Source: Folioceros fuciformis (Eukaryota > Anthocerotophyta > Anthocerotopsida > Anthocerotales). Taken from it: a DNA stretch of 22,433 bases. Location of the stretch: assembly GCA_049999805.1 (NCBI GenBank), contig JBNGIO010005938.1:1-22433 (forward strand), written 5' to 3'. The position numbers were made by a program, and so were the translations under genes. Under the pieces are notes generated by a model. It did no database searches. It worked only from the letters and a program-made list of their open reading frames with translations, and was not told the DNA's origin. Below, piece after piece: positions 18,641-22,433 of the stretch; within the stretch, counting starts at the first letter, position 1, and every line of letters begins with the position of its first letter.

Positions 18641-20551
18641 TCACAGACCCAATGGGATACTCTTGGCTAACACGTCCGCGTCAACAAGGGAAGCCTTCAT
18701 TTCTGTTTCCACCCTCTTGCGCAAGCTCTGATGCAGCAGGCGTTCGATGACCTCTGCTCCGAACGAGAAGATGAGAGCGCTTCTGGCTGTCAGGCCATCG
18801 ATCCCCCTAGCCTGGAAGTAGAAGAGCTGTTCCGCCTCGAAGTCGCTGATAGCCGCTCCATGGGAACATTTCACATCGTCGGCAATGATCTGAAGGTTGG
18901 GTTTCACGTTCACGGTGGCCCTCGGGGCCAGCAGCAGACAGCGGCTCAGCTGTCCAGCGTCAGTCTGCTGAGCATACCTGCCGAAGAAAAAAAGACAGCA
19001 GAGCAGAGCAAGAGGCAAGCGTCAAGGGATGCATGTGAGGATGAATGAAGGAGTGGAGAAAATGAAAAATGACAGCGTAAGACCCGAGGTGTCCGTACCT
19101 ATTCACTCTAATGTTGCCGTCAAAAACGCCATGACCTGAGGATTGAGAGACAATGCATTTGTGCAGCTGCCTGCTGAATCCTCCTGGATGGCTCAACACC
19201 AGCTTGCTGTGCAGGTCGTGCAGCTGGTCCTTTCCAGCCAACAGGAATGACGACATCTCGGTCATGGTGTCTGGTCCCAGTTGCTGGATTTGCAGGTTGT
19301 GCCTGCTGAGACGGCCGCCGAGCCCTACTTCCACATGCTTGTAGCAGCTATTCTCGGCCTGAGCGGAAGAAAGACGATGCAGTCCAAGTCCCTCGTCCTG
19401 TCAGAAAGGGCCAGGGCAAGCATTGCCATCCCATATCTCATGTCATGACCGAACACCTTACCTGCGTGACAGAAGTTTGCTTCACATGCACGGCGCCCTT
19501 CTGCTGAGTCTGGACATAGCGGTGAACGAGATTGCCGCCTTGCTCGACATGGATGTCACACACTGCATTGGTCCAGTAAGGGGTCCCCTGCAGTCCGACG
19601 AACTCCTCTACGAGCTCCACCTCCGCACCCTTCCCCACGGCCACCAGTAAGCGGGGGCAGGAAAGGGAAAAGGAAGGCCCGGCGTCTTCACCTCCATCCA
19701 CGGCCCCGGCCCCGGTGGAAATGTAAAGCACATGGAGCACATCGAAAAGCTTCATCTCTGGAGGGACCACGATGAGAAACACGTCCTTGGCTCCCAAACC
19801 GTTCAAAGAGGCAAACACATCCTCATCCCCGGATCCTGATCCCAGCTTGGGAAGCACCAACTGTTCCACCAGCTCCGTCGGAGCAGCCGAAACGCTCCCG
19901 ACGTAAACCTCGTCCGGCACGTCCTCCAGATTGGACAGTCGCTGGGAGAAGACTCCATCAACGAACACCAGCCTGGACTTCGATGCCTCGGGGATGGCGA
20001 AAGAGGCTAGGTCCAACTCCGCTCCTACCTCTCCATCCGCATTCGTCCCCTGGATAGGCCGGAGCAGAGCGTTCTTGAGGAACCTGAGGTCCGTGAACCT
20101 GTATGCCTCGTCCTTGCTGGTCGGCCATCGCTTAGCCAGCACAAGCTCCGAGGACCTCTCCCGGAGCCTGTCGAGCGCCACGCTGTGAGAGCCCCCGTGA
20201 GCAACGGACTCCTCCAGCCTCTCCGCCAAGTCCAGCAGAAACAGGTCAGGGCCAACAGGCGGCAACGACTCTGCTTGATCTCGCAGTGGCGCGTCCTGCA
20301 GAGCTGCTGCCGCCAGGGCTTGCTGACTCCCCCTCCTCCATGCCCTGAAGCCAAGTGCAACAGGCACCGCGTCATGCCAAAGCTCATCGAAGGGACGATG
20401 GGGTTGCACCAATTCCCCATACTCACGGCGGGCAGAAGGAGACCGACGCCTGTTGCGAGCTCAGCCTCCCGCCATGAATCCAGAATGCAAGCTTCCTAGG
20501 TCGCTGAAGCACTGACGGTCCGGCTGCGCATTCCAGCCGCGCGCAGGCCAT
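18641..20551 (-). CDS. ABCI7: Plastid Fe-S cluster scaffold subunit ABCI7 (SufD)
   Basis: SufD-type partner of SufB and SufC (plant NAP1, NAP7) in the plastid SUF complex that assembles iron-sulfur clusters. Four exons in transcript order: 20427-20551, 19462-20344, 19099-19358 and 18641-18977, about 534 residues. Exon 1 gives an Arg/Ser-rich, acid-poor transit peptide (starts MACARLECAAGPSVLQRPRK). The open frame of exon 2 alone has no ATG, so a spliced 5' exon is required; donor GTGAGT and acceptor TTGGCTTCAG bound an 82-nt intron in matching phase. Mature landmarks are RWPTSKDEAYRFTD near the N-terminus, then WTNAVCDIHVEQGGNLVHRY, the beta-helix segment LSRHNLQIQQLGPDT and QLHKCIVSQSSGHGVFDGNI. 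NLQIIADDVKCSHGAAISD holds the His that matches E. coli SufD His360 and leads into EQLFYFQARGI. All phases join and I see no damage. Exon 1 overlaps a segment duplicated at 7.8 kb. Confidence 0.94.
20345..20500 (-). repeat. ABCI7 5' segment shared with the 7.8 kb locus
   Basis: This stretch covers most of exon 1 and all of intron 1 of ABCI7. It is the partner of the 7803-7945 copy and has the same strand. Exonic and intronic parts are about equally similar to the other copy (near 80 percent in the two alignable blocks). Equal conservation is unexpected if only the coding part were constrained, and suggests that the whole segment was copied as a unit. Confidence 0.65.
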
Positions 20552-20639
20552 GCCTGCCGCCGATACCGATGGCGGCTCACCACTACTCCCGGTTGGCAAA
20601 GATGGAATTTACGAACTATACTTTGCATCCTAACGAGAA

Positions 20640-20677
20640 GGAGAAAGAAAAGAAAAGAAAAGGAAAGAAAAGAAAAT
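20640..20677 (+). repeat. (GAAAA)n purine tract
   Basis: GAGAAAGAAAAGAAAAGAAA continuing to GAAAAGAAAATTG. It lies about 90 nt upstream of the ABCI7 ATG, so on the minus strand it is a CT-rich tract in the probable leader or core promoter. Confidence 0.85.
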
Positions 20678-20772
20678 TGATGAATGGTATATTGACCGAA
20701 TGGAAATGCGAAGTACCGTTATCGCACCTCTCTCGTGCTGAGTGAGCGCTGTAACATATGCGCTTTCAATCA

Positions 20773-20816
20773 ATTTCATTTATCTCTAAGTAGTATAACA
20801 TTTCATTTATCTCTAA
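20773..20816 (+). repeat. 27-nt-period direct repeat
   Basis: ATTTCATTTATCTCTAA occurs at 20773-20789 and again at 20800-20816, separated by AGTATAAC-like sequence. Confidence 0.75.
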
Positions 20817-20892
20817 TTATCATAATATTATAGCATATATATGTTTGAACAAAGTTAAATTATTTTTATTATTGAAAAAAAGATAAAAAGCC

Positions 20893-20944
20893 GTCTACTC
20901 TAAGATAAGGAGGAATAACTCATCTACTCCAAAGATAAGGAGGA
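20893..20944 (+). repeat. Imperfect direct repeat (TCTACTC..AAGATAAGGAGGA)
   Basis: Two copies of TCTACTC followed by AAGATAAGGAGGA, at 20893-20914 and 20921-20944, differ by a short insertion and one substitution. Confidence 0.75.
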
Positions 20945-22322
20945 CCAACCCAAGTAGGGCGCGAAAAACTGTACTAGCCTCCCAAAATATCATGATGCGA
21001 AATAGCAAAAAGGCTATCTACCACCAGCGAAGTAGAAAATTGAACTAGAGAGACAAATTATTGATTTGCACACAAGGAAAGACTAAAAGAGAAGGAAAGC
21101 AAATGCTTGTAAAGAAGCCAACTAAGACGGTTAACAATCAAGGATTTTAGAGAGGCCAAGGAGAGTGAGCTTAAGGATATGGAAGGAGAAAAAATGTAGT
21201 GGAGAGAAATTCGGCACACTTAAAGAGAAGAGTGTAAGAGATATATATGTGGGCATAAACATGGCAAAAGAAAAGGAACTAGAATTCAAGTTCAGCATAA
21301 GGAAACAAAACTTGCATAGATGAGTCTCATGCTTATCTCCAAAGGAGAGGCGAGGCAAAGCGGTCGATCAGTCTCGATATGCAAATGATGGAAGCTAAAA
21401 CGAAATTAACCAATAAGAGTGTAGAGCTTGAAAGAGAGAGAGGAACTGAGCTAACGAGCTATATCCTTATTGTAAAAGTGTAAATGGAAATTTTCCTTCA
21501 TACAGCAACTTTGACTCCCTCTCCCAACCGTGCTAGTGATAACCATCCCCACAATATTCACCAGCACATAGAAGACTCCGATCTAATGGTGTCTCTCTAG
21601 GACACGATTCCCAACCAGACCTCCCATGTTACAAAGCGATCACCTAATGGTCTTGAGTAGCTATCCCCGCCAAGTCTGCATTGCCCTTCTATGCATTGGA
21701 GAAAGAGTATAGATACACTTCTCCTTTCTTGTTCTTATTAGACATCTCAATCGAGATTGCCTAGCTCCTTCTTCACATGTCATCACATACACTACGAACA
21801 CAACCAATACTACTTGTCCTCAACAGCAAACACTCGATTAGTAGCCCTGCCAATCCCTTGAGCTCCTTCCAATGCTGCTTTTGCCCAACCAACTAAAGCA
21901 AAAGTCGCTTCTAGCAACACTAACACATTGCATACTTCAACCGAGCAACAGCTACGAGCATGAGACTGCGATGTGCATTTATCAAACTAAGTTACCGCGT
22001 GTCGTAACAAAGCTTATTATAGTCACCAAGTAATCATCTGTGTTCCTCTAATAAACTTGAGTGTGTGCTATAACCTTGCTTGTTAAACCTTTCTTCAGTC
22101 GAGAGGCTCTCAAAAGCTTTTATGGAAGAAATGTGCAGTCATAAAAGTCAAGTAGCCAAGTCTTGGCCGCACTAATAGTTTCCTTACAAAAGTGTACTTG
22201 CAAGTGTCACATATTATCCTAACCATCATACATGCCCTCTAAACGGTATGGGCTCATCGACTCTATCGGTTAGCAGGTTATGAGAACTAAAGTCAAACAT
22301 TGAAACCCTGATTTGTTTATAC

Positions 22323-22382
22323 CATGATATTGCCAAATTAGTACTTATTAGTCATGATGCTGCCAGATTAGTGTTGTTTAGT
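22323..22382 (+). repeat. 30-nt imperfect tandem repeat
   Basis: Two adjacent 30-nt units begin CATGATATTGCCAAATTAGT and CATGATGCTGCCAGATTAGT, and a third start (CGTGATGG) follows. The array sits near the window edge and the third unit is incomplete. Confidence 0.85.
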
Positions 22383-22433
22383 CGTGATGGAATCAACTCA
22401 TCGGAGTTAAGCTTGCAAGCAAATGATGTGTAT

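Larger units (their letters stand above)
20552..22433. other. AT-rich right flank without a recognisable gene
   Basis: Its left part holds the ABCI7 promoter and leader. A GAAAA purine run lies at 20640-20677. Short imperfect duplications occur at 20773-20816, 20893-20944 and 22323-22382. From about 21400 onward the composition is more even but full of stops in all frames. It could be decayed transposable-element sequence, but I see no terminal repeat or polyprotein motif to support that. Confidence 0.4.

Noticed and set aside
20345-20412. ABCI7 starting within the exon 2 open frame (VQPHRPFDELWHD)
   Set aside because: This position has no ATG (the codon is TTG); the sequence is better read as intron 1 between a GTGAGT donor and a TTCAG acceptor, with an ATG-bearing exon upstream.
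21400-22300. Possible retrotransposon remains in the right flank
   Set aside because: No terminal repeats, primer-binding site or polyprotein motif could be found in any frame.
1-22433. tRNA, rRNA or CRISPR arrays
   Set aside because: I found no tRNA B-box with matching cloverleaf arms, no rRNA-like blocks, and no spaced direct-repeat array; the window is eukaryotic nuclear DNA.

Overview
This is a nuclear window from a streptophyte. It holds plastid-targeted nuclear proteins (RAF1, the Suf protein ABCI7), plant-type membrane protein families and GT-AG introns. The introns are short: most of those I could place are about 80-150 nt. With GC-rich coding blocks and AT-rich, simple-repeat-rich gaps between genes, this looks more like a non-seed land plant (bryophyte or lycophyte grade) or a close algal relative than a seed plant. 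I cannot name the species.

Layout: (a) 1-900, a GC-rich stretch with broken coding frames resembling a bacterial-type helix-hairpin-helix DNA-repair protein. (b) 1643-4335 (+), a nine-exon gene for a five-helix plasma-membrane protein of the At2g12400 family, tweety-like in topology. (c) 4745-5070, a 39-nt minisatellite containing a 10-N gap. (d) 5808-7178 (+), an intronless RAF1 gene (rubisco assembly chaperone). (e) 7803-7945 (-), a diverged copy of the first exon and intron of the ABCI7 gene found 12.5 kb further on. (f) 7950-9282, AT-rich with short tandem duplications. (g) 9283-13449 (+), a 14-exon TMEM8/PGAP6-like gene with two apparent one-base frameshifts, a replaced predicted zinc-ligand histidine and a GC-AG intron. 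(h) 13868-15682 (-), an eight-exon or longer UDP-glucose 4-epimerase gene interrupted by a 100-N gap and convergent with (g). (i) 15.7-18.6 kb, the epimerase upstream region, a second 100-N gap, an ACGT-element cluster, simple repeats and a candidate pogo-like transposon end. (j) 18641-20551 (-), a four-exon ABCI7/SufD gene with an N-terminal transit peptide. (k) 20.55-22.43 kb, AT-rich DNA without a recognisable gene.

The genes do not form a pathway. RAF1 and ABCI7 both act in the plastid (rubisco assembly, Fe-S cluster assembly), the epimerase works in cytosolic nucleotide-sugar metabolism, and the two multi-pass proteins belong to the plasma membrane or endomembranes. Exon boundaries were assigned by eye from splice signals, reading phase and remembered family conservation. 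No alignment or transcript data were used. The least ordinary material is the damaged TMEM8-like gene, the shared 5' segment between ABCI7 and the 7.8 kb locus, and the decayed repair-type gene at the left edge.
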